Counted from the first letter of the stretch, positions 11,066-23,818 are shown. The stretch is DNA of 64,000 nt from Myotis daubentonii (GCF_963259705.1 NC_081840.1:150658282-150722281), one strand, 5' to 3'. Notes: generated from the letters alone by a model not told the origin. Translations and numbers: made by a program.

Positions 11066-11265
11066 TAAGTGAGTTGGGCTTGGTAAGAATCAAGAATGAA
11101 AAAAAAAATCATTCTTTGTCATCACTCCTCCCTTGAACTTACTGTGCTGACACTTTCTTTCTGAGAGCTGCTCCCATAGCTTTCATAGTCCTTCTACGAT
11201 AATTTTCACAACTCTTCTGTCAATATGCTGCTTGTAAAAAAAGTGTGTTCTTCAGAAACCAATGG

Positions 11266-11545
11266 GGGAGAGAGGGGACACACAAAAAATCAATAGAAAA
11301 TGGGCAATGTTCTTTCTAAACATACTAGTACACTTACAAAAGAGTATATCAGAACGGTGGATAAATATATCTATTAAAGCAGAACATATCTGTACCCCAT
11401 GCATCAAATATTCTTCAGTTTATACCTATCAGAAATTTGCACATATGTCTACCAAGGACATATACTCAAATGTACATAGCAGCACTTTCTGCACTAGCCA
11501 AACGCTGGAAACTATCCAAATATCCATCAACAATATAATACATTT
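11266..11545 (+). mobile_element. Degenerate L1 ORF2 3' region
   Basis: The end of ORF2 is recognisable from 'gtacatagcagcactttctg' through 'gccaaacgctggaaactatc' to 'caaatatccatcaac'. It is broken and diverged. Confidence 0.65.
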
Positions 11546-11814
11546 TTTAAAATGTTAACTGGAACATAGTTTACAAACTGACAACTTTTGTAGGCAAGCC
11601 AGAAAGTCTTGTCTTCCTCAAATGAGCATTGCATTTATCTACTTCTCTATCTTTATGACATTTTGTCATGTTGTTACTACTTCCTTCATTCCCACTCTTC
11701 CACCAGCTAAACAAATATCTACATGAACTTTAAAATGAACTAAATTACTTGTCTCTATGTCATTTAGTTTCTTTTCTGGTGATTCCTCATTTTCTTTCAA
11801 ATTATACTATAAAG
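11546..11814. other. No recognisable feature
   Basis: AT-rich spacer between two L1 fragments. It could be L1 sequence too diverged to recognise. Confidence 0.4.
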
Positions 11815-11957
11815 TCATTGTACTCAAAACAGCCTGATACTGCCACAAGAACAAGCATATAGATAAATGGAACAGAACAGCAAACCTAGAAATCAACCCA
11901 AGCCATTATGCTCAATTAATATTTGACAAAGGATACAAGAGCATACAATGGAACCAA
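11815..11957 (+). mobile_element. L1 ORF2 fragment
   Basis: Plus-strand ORF2 blocks 'gataaatggaacagaacag' and 'ttaatatttgacaaaggata' end where a minus-strand L1 3' UTR begins. Confidence 0.8.
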
Positions 11958-12226
11958 GAAAGTTTTTTTTCTTCCTTTTACTTTTTTTCTTTTCTTTATT
12001 GATTAATGTATTACATATGTGTCCTTATCACCCCATTGCCCCCCACACCCACAAGCATGCCCTCATCCCCTGTTGTCTGTGTCTATTGGTTAAGCTTATA
12101 TGCATGCATAAGAGTCCTTTGGTTGATCTCTCCCTCCTACCCCAACCCTCCCCTACCTTCCCCTGAGGTTTGATGGTCTGATCAATGCTTCTCTGATAGT
12201 CTTTTAAATAAACATAATTTCCCATT
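11958..12226 (-). mobile_element. L1 3' UTR fragment, minus strand
   Basis: Begins with a T-rich stretch (the poly(A) tail on the minus strand) and continues with 'attgattaatgtattacata', 'gcttatatgcatgcataaga' and 'tttggttgatctctccctcc'. The same sequence recurs at 63,193-63,592, so this is a bat L1 3' end. The duplicated 'catgccctcatcccctg' block identifies the subfamily. Confidence 0.8.
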
Positions 12227-14783
12227 AATGGGTTAGTTGGTCAAGAAGAATGAAAAACTTTGCTGTTTTTGCAATGTTTACCTTTGGTTTTCAAACAAAT
12301 TATGTGAAAAATATCTATTTATTTATGAAATCAGCAGCATAAAATGTTATAATTTTAAGCAATATTTTATCAGTTTAGAATGCATACAATTGTGCTTCAG
12401 GGTGTTGTAATGTTCATGGTACTTGATTATTATGAGGATAAACATTTAAAGATATATTTATTTATTATTCATATTTTACTGAATTTTATGTTTGTTTATA
12501 TACCAATTTAGTCTATTGTTTTCTATTTCAGATTTTGTTGGCATACAAAATTACAACATTTTGTATTTGGTAGTCTGTTAGTTCACTTCTATGTGATTGA
12601 CTCAAAGATTAGAAATGTATAAGCCATCACAATATTTGATAATTACCTTTTTGTCACTTGGATTATATTTATTACACTAATCTTTTTGTAGCTTGTGTAT
12701 GGCTATTTTTTTGGCCCCTTTAAACCCCAGCTTCCTAAAGTAGAACAACATAAAATGTATTATGTTTTATACTGATTTTTAAATAACTGAAAATATTACT
12801 TTATTATTAAAGTAATAATAAGCCAGAGTACAAAATTTGTATGAATATTTAGTGTTAAGTAAGAAACTTCAATCACCTTCCCAGTTATAGCCAGCTGCTT
12901 CTGCTTTCTCTGGGACCTTTGGGGTTGTAACTCTGACTGCCTTTAGCAGGGCTACAGGGGACAAGTTGAGGTACCCAAGAAAATTTTTGTGTGAGCACCA
13001 TTTTTTTTATTTTAAAACTGTTCTGCAAATAATATTTACTAAGTAAATAATGGACATTTTGGAAAGCTGGTTTTTGTACTTAAAAGAGTTAATTTGGTTT
13101 ATTTATAGATCCTGCAATCTATACATTGAATTAAATATTCATTTCTGTTAGAGATGGTTTTATTTTTCATTCCTTCTCAGAATATGTCAGTGACATAGAC
13201 CCAGATTTCTTTTCCTCTCTGTCCAAAGTAATAGAAGTTTAGCTGGACACATGGTTGCCCAGAATAAATCTACATGTACCCTGGGGGGGCCTTGTGGTCA
13301 AGTTGTGGCCTCAGTAATGTGAGAAACTGTCCTGTGCAATATACACACCCTGCCCTAGAGGGTAGTGGGATGGCTGCATTCACCCTGCCCTCCTTCCTGC
13401 TGACTGTATAAGAAAGTGGAGGGAAGCGCGGGCTTCCCCCATAAAGACACAGCACTCCAGAGCCTGTGTTTTCCAGACATCCTGGAGGAGAAGGCATGGA
13501 CTGCTGTCCTTCAAACTGAAATGAGAGAGAGAAGCACAAACAACCTTGTCCTGCATGAGCCTTTGGTAAATGTGGCCTCTGAGAGAGTGATTGAACACAT
13601 ACCCTAGTGGGGACAGTATTCTACTATCAACTGATGGACCAGGGTTGTGAGTCGGAAGGGTTTAATCTGCCTTCGTTCCTTTCAAAATCTCCAGGCCGCT
13701 GGTGTCAGACAGCCTTGCCCTTACATTAAGCCTTAAGCACTGTTTCACTTTAAAACCCAGTTTATCTAATCTAATGTCTTAACCAAAACTCCAAAACCAA
13801 TTCAATATCAAATCTACCCCTTTCCCAAGCTAGGCTTCCTTTGGACTGGAAATGTGAAATGGAAAAGGGTTGTTTTTGCCTTATTCTCAGTTTTATTTTT
13901 CCTCCTTTCTCACCTCAGTTACTAGCTGTTTCTGACCTCTCTAAAGTGAGAGTTTGGGGAGGAAAAATACTAGGAAGAGAGAAGTAAGATCACAATTGAT
14001 TAGGTACTATTTCCATTGGCCTTGTTCTCTGTAGGCCTGGCCAGATCTTAAGCATGACTCATTGTCTTCAGGTGTAATTTTCTAGTTCTTGGTAGGACTC
14101 ATCACTGGATACTTTTCATGTGCAGATCTCTTGACCTCAGAAGATATATTTATATTCTTAGTGGCCACTTATGACCACTTTCCTCAGCTCTTAGTAAACT
14201 GGTCTTCATATCCATTTTTTTGCTTCTGGGGTTTTATTTTCCTTGCAGGGTTCAGTTCTAAAACATTTCTTCTGAAAAGTCTGTACTGGAAATTTGTCTT
14301 ACGTTCATACTGGATATCTAAATTAGTCACCTTAGTGTAAACTGATGGAAAAATTGTTCTCTTCAATCTTAATATTGCAGCTTCCAAATTTATGAGGTTT
14401 TAGGTGGGAGTATGTATTTCATTGGCCATTATATACAATCACAGACATTTAAGAAGAACCTTTCACGTGCCAAGAATTATGGGAGATAACAAAGATACCA
14501 ACATGACTGAAACCAGATTCCTACCCCCTTATGATTTTTAAGACAAAGCAAATATCAGCATAATAATATAACTCTAAAATAATATTTAACAATATTTAAC
14601 AATAGTAATTTCTATCAAAAAATAGCAAAGTAGCACCAGCATAATTTTTTTTCTTCGCCTTCATTTGGTACCTGCTTCCATGTCCTAAATCTCATTTTAT
14701 AGGTTTAATGATGAAAAAAAAAGACTTTCTTTAAAAATCTTCTAGTTATGAAATTCCCTTTTTATTTTCCATGAGCTTGGACT
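12227..14783. other. No gene; mostly unassigned sequence
   Basis: AT-rich to about 13,250. A GC-richer block at about 13,250-13,640 has a TATA-like 'ctgtataagaaagtgg' at about 13,405 and might be an old LTR, but I cannot name it. The rest is unassigned. Around 14,450-14,530 a short stretch ('cacgtgccaagaattatggg') faintly resembles L2/MIR. Confidence 0.4.
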
Positions 14784-14962
14784 TGGAACAGAATAGAGAG
14801 CCAAGAAATAAAACCACACCTTTATGGTCAATTAATATCTGACAAAGGAGGCAAGAACATACAATGGGGTAAAGACATGTTATTCACTAAATGGTGCTGG
14901 GAAAATTGGACAGATACATGCAAAAAGAAAAGGAAGAAAGAAAGAAAGAGAGAAAGAAAGAG

Positions 14963-15013
<51 letters not shown>

Positions 15014-16282
15014 GAGAAAGAAAGAGAGAAAGAAAGAAACTAGACCATCTTTTACATCTTGCTCAGATAAACACTAAATGGATTAAAAACTTAAATGTTA
15101 GACTCAAAACCATAAAAATCCTAGAAGAAAACATGGGTAATAAAATCTCAGACATTCCTTGTAGCAATATTTTTTCTGATATATCTCCCTGGGCAAGGGA
15201 AACAAAATAAAAAATAAGCAAATGGGACTACATCAAGCTAAAAAGTTTTTGCATAGCAAAAGAAACCATCAACATAATAAAAAGACAACCTACTGAATGG
15301 AAGAAGATATTCACCAATGATCCATAGGATAAGGGGTTAATATTCAAAATTTATAGAGAACTTATACAACTCAATACCAAGAGAACAAACAACCCAATTT
15401 AAAATGGGCAAAGAACCTGAACAGACATTTCTCCAAAGAGGGCATACTGATGGCCAATAGACAAATGAAAAGATGCTCAATATCACTAATCATCAGAGAA
15501 ATGCTCGTTAAAACCACAATGAGATATCACCTCACACCTGTCAGAATGACTATCATCAATAAATCAACAAAAAACAAGCAAGTGCTGATGAGGATGTGGA
15601 GAAAAGGGGACCCTAATGCTCTGATGGTGGAAATTTGGACTGGTGCAGCCACTATAGAAAACAGAATGGATTTTCTTCAAAAATTTAAATATGGAACTGC
15701 CTTATGAACCAATGATTCCAGTTCTGGGAATATATCCAAAGAAACCTGAAACACTAATTTGAAAGAATATATGCACCTCTATATTCATTGCAGCACTATT
15801 TGCAATAGCTAAGATTTGAAAACAGCCCCAGTGCCCATCAGTAGATGAGCAATTAAAAAAGCTGTGGTACATTTACAAAATGGAATGCTACTCAGCCATT
15901 AAAAACGAAGGAAAGTTTACCTTTTGTTACAGTATGGATGAACCTGGAGAGCATTATGCTAAGTGAAATAACCCAGTCAGAGAAAGAGAAATGCCATATT
16001 ATTTCACTAATATGTATAACATAATGAATAAAATATCTAACAAAAAAATAAAAACAGCTTCATAGATACAGAGAACAGCAGTCAGAGAGGAATGGTTTGG
16101 GCAGCTAGGTGAAACAGGAGAAGGGGTTAAGCAAAAACAAACAAATAAGCAAATAAAAAAAAACACCTCATGAACAGACAACAGTATGGTGATTGCCACA
16201 GTGAAACAGAGGTGGGGTAAAGAAGAGGGTAAAGTGGGAAAAATGGTGATGGAAAAAGATTTGACTTTGGGCAGTGAACACA
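14784..16282 (+). mobile_element. 5'-truncated L1, ORF2 end plus 3' UTR
   Basis: Starts near 'ggaacagaatagagagcc' and covers the last third of ORF2: 'ctaaatggtgctgggaaaat' at 14,888, 'caaatgggactacatcaag' at 15,218, 'gatatcacctcacacctg' at 15,523 and 'ggaatgctactcagccatt' at 15,881. It then runs into the 3' UTR to 'ctttgggcagtgaacac'. The frame is broken at many points. A long GAAA microsatellite has grown inside it. Confidence 0.9.
14932..15038. repeat. (GAAA)n microsatellite inside L1
   Basis: About 107 bp of GAAA units with occasional GAGA, located exactly at the A-rich spot of L1 ORF2 just before 'actagaccatctttta'. Confidence 0.97.
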
Positions 16283-16548
16283 TGACCTGCAGCTGGCACC
16301 GGAGCTGCCACTCACACATGCTGCCGGCTCCTAGCACCCGGCGCCAGTCCCGATCGCGATCGCTCAGTGCCGTCAGTGGGTGGGAGCAGTGGTGGCGGGA
16401 GCAGGGCTGCTGGCAGACAGGGAACAGGAGGCCGCAGTAGGAGCGGCCAGGTGGGGGCAGGGAGGATGGGCCAAGACCCCCCCCTGGGCCCATTGCAGCC
16501 TTGTGGCTCACAGTTCAATTTGCACAAATTCATGCACTGGGCCCCTAG
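16283..16548 (+). mobile_element. Helitron 3' fragment (C)
   Basis: GC-rich sequence ending in 'tgcacaaattcatgcactgg' then GCCCCTAG at 16,548, the family 3' terminus. No family 5' end (TCCTATATAA) is visible, so the copy is 5'-truncated or uses a diverged start. It begins where the L1 3' UTR stops. Confidence 0.75.
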
Positions 16549-16709
16549 TACCAAATAAGAGACCTTATCAGAAGCCCTGAAGGATATTCTGACCACAACA
16601 TGCTTCTGGAAAACAATATAGAGTCATAAAAAGAATTAGGGACATTTTTGTGACAAACAACAACATAAGAAATGCTTTAATTCTTTAGTTCTTGGATTTA
16701 TACTAGCTT
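16549..16709. other. Unassigned spacer
   Basis: AT-rich, with nothing recognised. Confidence 0.4.
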
Positions 16710-16840
16710 ACTAAATTTTCTGAGTTACAGTTTGCTCATCCTTAAAAAGATGATGTTGAAGGCAGTTTTATGAAGTTGTTTAGAGGATTCTGAGATAAAA
16801 TATTCACAAATCTTAGCATCAAATAATGTGAGTTTTCCTT
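16710..16840 (+). mobile_element. MIR SINE fragment
   Basis: The MIR core is visible as 'gagttacagtttgctcatcc', 'ttaaaaagatgatgttgaag' and 'tgtttagaggattctgagat'. It is ancient and diverged. Confidence 0.6.
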
Positions 16841-16876
16841 TGTATCCAGTATCTGATAGCATTACTCTGTTAAGAA

Positions 16877-17347
16877 TCACCTATACTAATAAAAGGGTAA
16901 TATGCTAATTAGACTGGGAGACTTTCTGGGAGACCTTCCAGACAAAGCCATGGTGGCGGTGCTGAGGCAGAGGCAGTTCTGGGCTATCAGGCCAGAAGAG
17001 GAGGGCAGTTGGGGGTGAGCAGGCTGGCAGTGGGGGGCAGTTGGGGGCAGTTGGGGGCAAGCTGGCCAGCAGGGGGGACACGGTTGGGGGTGATCAGGCC
17101 AACAGAGGGGGTAGTTGGGGGTCATGAGGTGGGCAGGGGAGGGCAGTTGGGGGCCATGAGGTTAAGGGCAAGCAGGCTGGTAAGAGGGGGCAGTTGGGGG
17201 TGAGCAGGCAGGCAGTGGGGGACAGTTGGGGGTGGGCCTAAACTGGCAGTTGGACATCCCCTGAGGGGTCCCAGATTGGAGAGGATGCAGGCCCAGCTGA
17301 GGGACACTCCCCCACCCGTGCACGAATTTCGTGCACCAGGTCACTAG
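16877..17347 (+). mobile_element. HeliBat-type Helitron (D) with internal minisatellite
   Basis: The 5' end is near TCACCTATACTAATAAAAGG, then 'gtaatatgctaatta'. The 3' end is a perfect hairpin followed by 'aggtcactag'. The interior (about 17,000-17,240) is a G-rich variable repeat on the theme 'gggcagttgggggtgagcag'. It encodes no protein. Confidence 0.9.
17318..17336. other. Helitron terminal hairpin
   Basis: GTGCACGAATTTCGTGCAC is a perfect 9-bp palindrome with a 1-base centre, 11 bases before the CTAG end. This position is where Helitrons keep their 3' termination hairpin. Confidence 0.9.
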
Positions 17348-20189
17348 TTTTTTAATAAATATTTAAAATTTATAGTAAAAAAAATACTTTTAGTCTTAAA
17401 ATTATATGGTAAATATGTTTTAAAATATTCTATAAAACCATCCATGAGTACCTAAATCTTTCATAAGCATTGAAATATTAAGGCCGGGTACACCTGTGCA
17501 GGAAGCAGATGAGCACAAAGGGAACAAACCTTAATTTTCCCACTTTCAGGACTTTATTCTGAATAAAAAGAGTTTCATTTGGGATTGGTCATTTTGTCAG
17601 GATCAGTACTATGTAAGAAGAAATAAATGTATAACTTAAACTAGAAAAAGATTCACTCTTAGATGATTAGGAAAAACACACTTTTTTTTTTTTTTTTTGC
17701 ATTTATACTTTATTGGGAGGTAGGGGTGGAAAATGACCCTACTTAAGGAAAGTAAGCAAAGTATTGGCAGGCAGTGACTTTAAATTGCACATTAAACTAA
17801 TCCAGGGCTATGCTTTAATAAAGGCTAGGGCTGGGAATTCTTATGGATTTTCTAGCTCATTGCCGGGACAACATTGAAAGGCAATAAATGTTCTATTACT
17901 TACACAAGCTGCTAGTTTTCAGAAAATTAGTCACCAGTGACCTTTTACCCTTTGTCTTGCTTTCCTTCTCAGTAACTGTACCTGATCTGAATCAAATGCA
18001 GACCAGTCCACAAGAGAAGTTTCTTTGTAAACCTGCTACAAATATAAATAATTGGGCTTTTGTATAAGCAAAATTCTATGCATGTATTCTATTTGAATAA
18101 ATTCTATATCCTCAAGTTATTGTTTTAAGTGAAAAAAGTTAAATCAAATTTCAAGCAGTAAATCTCAGTTCAAACAAGTTAAATATGAAAATGACATTTG
18201 ATTAAAAGTCTTCTTTTTATTATTGCATACCTAATCAATAATTATAAGATTTTTATAGTTTTTCATTAGCATTTGCCTACATGCAGGCCTATGGGTATGT
18301 GAGCAATGGGGAGAACCATGAGTCAGAGGCTGGAGTCTCAGGGCTGATATTGAAGGGGAACGAAAAGGAGAGAAGTTATGTGATTTGGGGACACCAATCC
18401 TTATATTGAATTATATTGATTAGTTTTCCAGTTAGCAGGGAGACCTCCTTCTGACCTTATTTTCAGGGTCACTAGATCATAATGCAATCTCACAGAGAGG
18501 CTAGCATCCCTCCCATATTGCTTTTTGAGGACAGTACAGACCTGAAAATCGTCCGTTTAAAGGTTGCTCCTTTTTCCTCCTTTTTGCTGGACTCCACCTA
18601 ACAGAATGCATATATAAATTGCATATATAGTGTAATAACATATGGTGCAGTAGAGACAAAATAAGAGATGAAAATGGTTCCAACCTTTTGCAAAAAGGTA
18701 ATTGAGAAATCAAATCTCACAAAGGGCATTGTATCTGATCTGGAAACAAAATGATAATATCTGACAAACAGGTGCATCTGCTGTAAGGTCTGGACTCCTT
18801 ATTAGAGAAAGCTTATATTTGTTTACAGTATGTTTTAAGCATAGAGTAAACTTTAAATATTAAAGACATGTAGGAGATATTTTTGGTTCATTAATGTACA
18901 TTTTCAACTTAGACTAAACATTAATGTTTAAGTGGCGGGCCAAATAATTATGCGTTCTTATGAATATTTGTGAACCCCAAAATACCTGGGGTTTCTTTAA
19001 GATGATGCCATAATTTCAAGACTTTCTAAGTCATATGAAATTTTATTTATATGAAACAGCCTGGAAAGTCTGTAGTTCAATAAGGCATTTACTGCAAATT
19101 TATGAGAAACTGACAAAGAGACATTTTGACAATATGTGAACAAAGCGAGTGACATTTTTCATGTTTCAACTGACTGTACTGACATTGAACTATATCATAC
19201 TCACAGTTGGTAATATGACATCATTTGACATGAAATTATAGCTATTTGGCAGGGCCTGTTGATGCTTTGGAATCTGTCTCCTTATCTGCTATGCCTCTAT
19301 GTCTTAATATCTGATTTGACTAAAGAAAGCTGTCTTGCCTTTGAACATTGATTTGTCTATAATATGGTAACCCAACCTTTAGTCTGTGCTGAATTAATGG
19401 GTCCCTCTCAGACCACTTCTTCTCCCTTATTCTCTACATGCACACAGACTGTTTTGTTGTTAGTCTAACTTCTGGCCATTTAGGGAGAGATCTTGGGTTA
19501 CTAACATCACTCCAAGAATAGTTCATCACTCCATGAACCAAAACCTTCAGCTGACTCTCTATACTTGCCAGATCATTTCATCGTCGACAGTCAGTAGAGC
19601 AAATTTCTTCTTCTTAATTTGGGTTATCCTAAAATGTAGAAATATTAATAAAGTATATGAGGTGGAGATACTGTTAAAGGAGAAGATAAAGAATAAAATT
19701 GCTAGAACCTTAAAAGTGCAGCATTATCAAGTAATTCTCACCAACCAAAAGGTAAAACTCAACTAACTGTATCCAAGTCTTCAAGAAGTCCCCACAGCAT
19801 ACCCTTTCTATATGTATCTGTTCCCATTGTCTCAACCTGCCAGACACATCAAAGAATGGAGAGATAGGGTGATTTCCATTATAAAAGTTTCCTTCATTTT
19901 ATTGCTCCTACCATTTCTCCTACCCAAAGTGTGTACATATTCCCATAAACACATGTTTATGAAGGCAGCCCACTAGTTGTGACTTTGAAATCATTCGCTT
20001 CTTTAGTAAGTCATGCTCAGCACAGTAAATGTGAAGCCTCCACGTGGGGAATTGTCCTTTCTATTGTTGACAGTTATGTGCACACAAATACGTTGGAACT
20101 AGTCACGGAGTCAAGTGAGGGTTTTGTGGAAAATAAAGGAAGTACTATGGAGAGAGAAATCAATGCTTCCTCATATTCCAAAGCATTGA
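17348..20189. other. No gene or recognisable repeat
   Basis: About 2.8 kb of unique-looking sequence, with a T run at about 17,681-17,698. Small open frames (up to about 77 codons) show no protein features. Confidence 0.5.
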
Positions 20190-21912
20190 TTTGATTATCA
20201 GAATCCTCTACTCTACTGTTGAGTCCTTGTAAATTATTCTTTATCCAGTTAGTGTATGCTTAATTTATGACTGGTCCTTTTTTATGTCTTTGAAATTCTC
20301 AGTAAGTTCCTTGAAAGTCTCACCAAGACGCTTGAAGCTCTCATTAAGATCCTTGAGCAATGACAGAACCATTTTTTTAAACTCTGTATCTAGTAGTTTG
20401 CTTGCTTCCATTTCATTTGGCTCTTTTTCTGGATATTTCTTTGTTCTTCCATTTGTTACATGTTTCTTTGTCTCTGTATTTTGGCTGCTTCTCTGTATTT
20501 ATTTCTTTGTATTAGGTAGAGCTGCTACGTATCCTGGATTTGATAGAGTGGCTTTGTGTGCTTTCTTCTTTACTTCTCTAGCTGTAGGACTTCCATTCAG
20601 CCAGCTTTTAGGGGGTTCTTATATATTAAGTGTCCAGTGGGGACCAGTGGCTCAGCCACCCCACTCACCTTACCTGGGTTCTCTAGATGCTCCCCTATGT
20701 GGTCTGTGTGCAAAGCCTTGTTGTAGTTGAGCCTTGATTGTTTTTGGCATCACTGGGAGGAACTGATCTCCAGACCAAATGGCTGTGAGGACCAGTGCAA
20801 TACAATGGAAGAGCTTCTGTGCAGGAGGCATCCCTGTGGAGCAGAACTTGCTTCAGCTTTGGTGTTTATTGGCTCTTCCCATTGAGTGTGTCTCTTGTGG
20901 ATGTGTAAAGTTGTAATCTGGTAGGGTCTGAAGCTGTGCACTGGATCTGGGGCCTCCTGGGAGGTGCAAAGTCAGCCACTGCCTAAGGCCACCTGGCAGG
21001 AGCTAGAGAGCAACCTACAGGTGTCTGCTACTTGTATTGGGCTTGGAAGTGCCCAGGCGAGGCCAAGCTGTCTTGGGCCTCTTATTGATATTATCAATAG
21101 GTATGGGGTATGCTGACACTAGCTGCTGCTTGTTTGAGATATTTTAGGAAAGTCTGAAGCCTGAGCCCAGGACAGGCCATTCCTATGGAAAAGCTGATGC
21201 AAATAGCTTGGGTGGGGCTGCAAATTGAATAGGGCAGGGTCTCAAAGAATCACCAGGGCATAGCAAACAGTGCTAGCCACTCTGATGGAAACTCAGGTAT
21301 GGCTTCCAGTCAGCTCTGGGACAGGGGAGGTCTCAGCATAGGAATAATGAGCACTGCAAGTACTTCTGTCTGGAGAAAGCTGCCCCTGATCTCTTGCTCC
21401 AATGCCAGACACTCCAGTTCCTCCCCATATATCTCTGGCTCCTCAGGAGCTGTTGCCCCAGTGTTGGAGCTCAGAGGGAGTGAATCTACCAGCCCTTTAA
21501 AGGGACTGCCTGGGTCTCCAGCAACCACCATGTCACTCAGCCACAATCCCCACTGGTTTGTACATCCTGAAATTATGGGGACTTCTCTTCCCAGCTCTGG
21601 AACCCTGGGCTAGAGGTCTGATGTGGGTTGAGACCCCTTGCTCCTTATGGGAGGCTTCTGCAGCCCAGATATCCCTCCCAAATGAACAAAATGCCACACA
21701 GGGGTGTCAGACCAGCCCACTCCATGCCTCCACCCTTCCTACTAGTCTCTGTGTGCTTTCTTCTTTACTTCTCTAGCTGTGGGACTTCCATTCAGCCAGG
21801 TTTTAGGTGGTTCTGAATGATGGTTGTTCTGTATCTTAGTTGTAATGTTGATGTGGTTGTGGGAGGCAGCAAGTATCGGTGTTTACCTAAGTGCTAACTT
21901 GGTCTCTCCTGA
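20190..21912 (-). mobile_element. L1 5' UTR and ORF1 start, minus strand
   Basis: On the minus strand this is an L1 5' region. On the plus strand the markers are 'ttggctgcttctctgtattt' (20,482), 'gagctgctacgtatcctgg' (20,520), 'ttgttgtagttgagccttga' (20,720) and 'ttgatgtggttgtgggagg' (21,848). It ends at about 21,912 and lacks ORF2 and a 3' end. A 65-bp piece of the 5' end is present twice (20,556 and 21,747). Confidence 0.78.
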
Positions 21913-22387
21913 ACTTTCTTGAATCTCCTTCATGGTTTGGCTGAAATAGCTGACTTGGATATATCGAAGCCATTGTTGTTTAGTGTATATATCACAATTT
22001 AAAGTGAATGAATTAACTAGTTAATTTGTTGCACAAAATACCAAGAAATGTTAAAGGTAAAGTCTATTAACTTGAACGTGGAAAATTATATATACTCTCA
22101 TTTATACCTAATGTATACCAAACAGAATTTTTTAAAAATACTTAAAATTTAGAGAAAAGTAAATTTGGATAGATTGAAAAAATTTTTATTTGATTGATTA
22201 TCAGCCATCATTTCCTGAGCAGCGATATGTTAGAGGCATAAAAAATGGTGGGCGTTAGAGGTGAATAAGACATTATATAAAATGCTTAGAATATGGTATC
22301 TTTAGGAACAAGCAACATCTATAAATTAAAGTTTTCTTTAGGTGGTGTAAGATTCATTTATTTCTTCTTTCTTTTTTTACTTTAAAA
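21913..22387. other. No recognisable feature
   Basis: AT-rich unassigned sequence. Confidence 0.45.
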
Positions 22388-22583
22388 TATGCTTTTATTG
22401 ATTTTTAGAGAGAGAGGAAGGGAGAGATAGAAACATCAACTAGAGAGCAACATCAACATAGATTGGCTGCCTCCTGCATGTGTGCCTCCCCCATCCCATG
22501 GACTGAGCCCACAACAGAATCAAACCAGAACCTGCTGGTGCATAGGTCCATTTGCAACCGCTGAGCCACACTACCTGGGCATA
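22388..22583 (-). mobile_element. Ves SINE, minus strand, diverged
   Basis: On the plus strand it reads 'gcttttattgatttttagag', 'agagaggaagggagaga', then 'ctgagcccacaacagaat' (degraded box B) and 'cgctgagccacactacctgg' (box A side). This is a reversed bat SINE. Confidence 0.85.
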
Positions 22584-23021
22584 TTTTGTATTTTCATAAG
22601 ACCATGTTTAACCAAGCTTCTGTCCAGTTAGACTGCAAGGAATAATTCTAACTACTGAAAGTGGAAAGGGATTTGGTATGGAAAATTGGGTGCTACCATT
22701 ATAGCTAGAAAAGTGGGATTTTGGCAGGACTACCAGGAAAGACTCTGAGAACACCATCATCACACCGGCTAAGGCAGCTGCTCCCTACACTCTTCAGGAA
22801 GGTGGTCACAGGTAGGCTGTAGGGGAACTGCTGTGGTCAAGTGGACTCCATCATTGCTACACTCTGAGCCTAAGGAGGTTCCTGCCATCTCCACTGCCAA
22901 ATGCACCTTGATACCCATAGCACTATGACTAGACACTCAAATGCTCAGGGAAAATACCCAATATCTCCAAAAGAAGACTGTTAGCAGCACCAAGTGAAGC
23001 AGCAAGAATATAGTCTGTCAG

Positions 23022-23249
23022 CCCTGGCTTGGTGGCTCAGTTGGTTGAACATCATTCTGTACACCAAAAAGTTACAGGTTCAATTGTCAGTCAGGGCACA
23101 CACCTAGGTTGTGGTTTGCTCACCAGTTGAGGCTCATATGGGAGGCAACCAATTGATGTTTCTCTCTCAGATCAGTGTTTCTCTCTCTCTCTCTCCCCTT
23201 TCCTCTCTCTAAAATCAATAAAAATATCTTCAGATGAAGATTTAGGAAA
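23022..23249 (+). mobile_element. Ves SINE with target-site duplication
   Basis: Begins 'ccctggcttggtggctcag', carries 'ggttcaattgtcagtcaggg' as box B region, and has a CT-rich tail domain and AATAAAAAT tail. The 18-bp flanks AAGAATATAGTCTGTCAG (23,004-23,021) and AAGAATATAGTTTATCAG (23,250-23,267) differ at two positions. These are clear duplications from LINE-driven insertion. Confidence 0.92.
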
Positions 23250-23483
23250 AAGAATATAGTTTATCAGTTCTGATTTCAAAATCTCACCCAAATGCCAACT
23301 TCAAAGTAGTAAAATCTATTTGCATCGTGAGCTCTACCTTTGAAGAAATCTAAGGTAAACTTCTCAGCCTTTCAGATTTTGGAATCGAGAGATATCCACC
23401 AGAAGAAAATAGAGATGGCTACTGCATACCAGCACTCCCCCTCTGCCACAAACTGCACCTATATTAAAATTGTCTTCAAAGAA

Positions 23484-23818
23484 CCCCAAACAAAAGGAAT
23501 CCAAAGAGGACCACACCAAGACACATCATACTTAAAATGCCAAGAGCAAAAGACAAAGAGAGAATCTTAAAAGCAGCAAGTGAAAGAAACTCAGTTACCT
23601 ACAAGGGAATACCCATACGACTGTCAGCTGATTTCTCAACAGAAACTTTGCAGGCCAGAAGGGAATGGCAAGAAATATTCAAAGTGATGAATACCAAGAA
23701 CCTACAACCAAGATTACTTTATCCAGCAAAGCTATCACTCAGAATTGAAGGTCAGATAAAGAGCTTCACAGATAAGGAAAAGCTAAAGGAGTTCATCACC
23801 ACCAAACCAGTATTATAG
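23484..23818 (+). pseudogene. L1/HAL1 ORF1 C-terminal remnant
   Basis: Two overlapping frames together cover the C-terminal part of a LINE ORF1 protein, the nucleic-acid-binding chaperone. The second frame (from 23,537) shows the conserved stretches KDKERILKAA, VTYKGIPIRLSADFSTETLQ, ARREWQEIFKVM and LQPRLLYPAKLS, then KLKEFITTKP. The match is good for about 93 residues and ends in TAG. A frameshift near 23,560 separates it from the upstream frame ending CQEQKTKRES. The coiled-coil N-terminal half is not visible, so it is a dead copy. Confidence 0.82.

Noticed and set aside
14877..15077. Lys/Arg/Glu-rich open frame
   Set aside because: It is the GAAA microsatellite translated.
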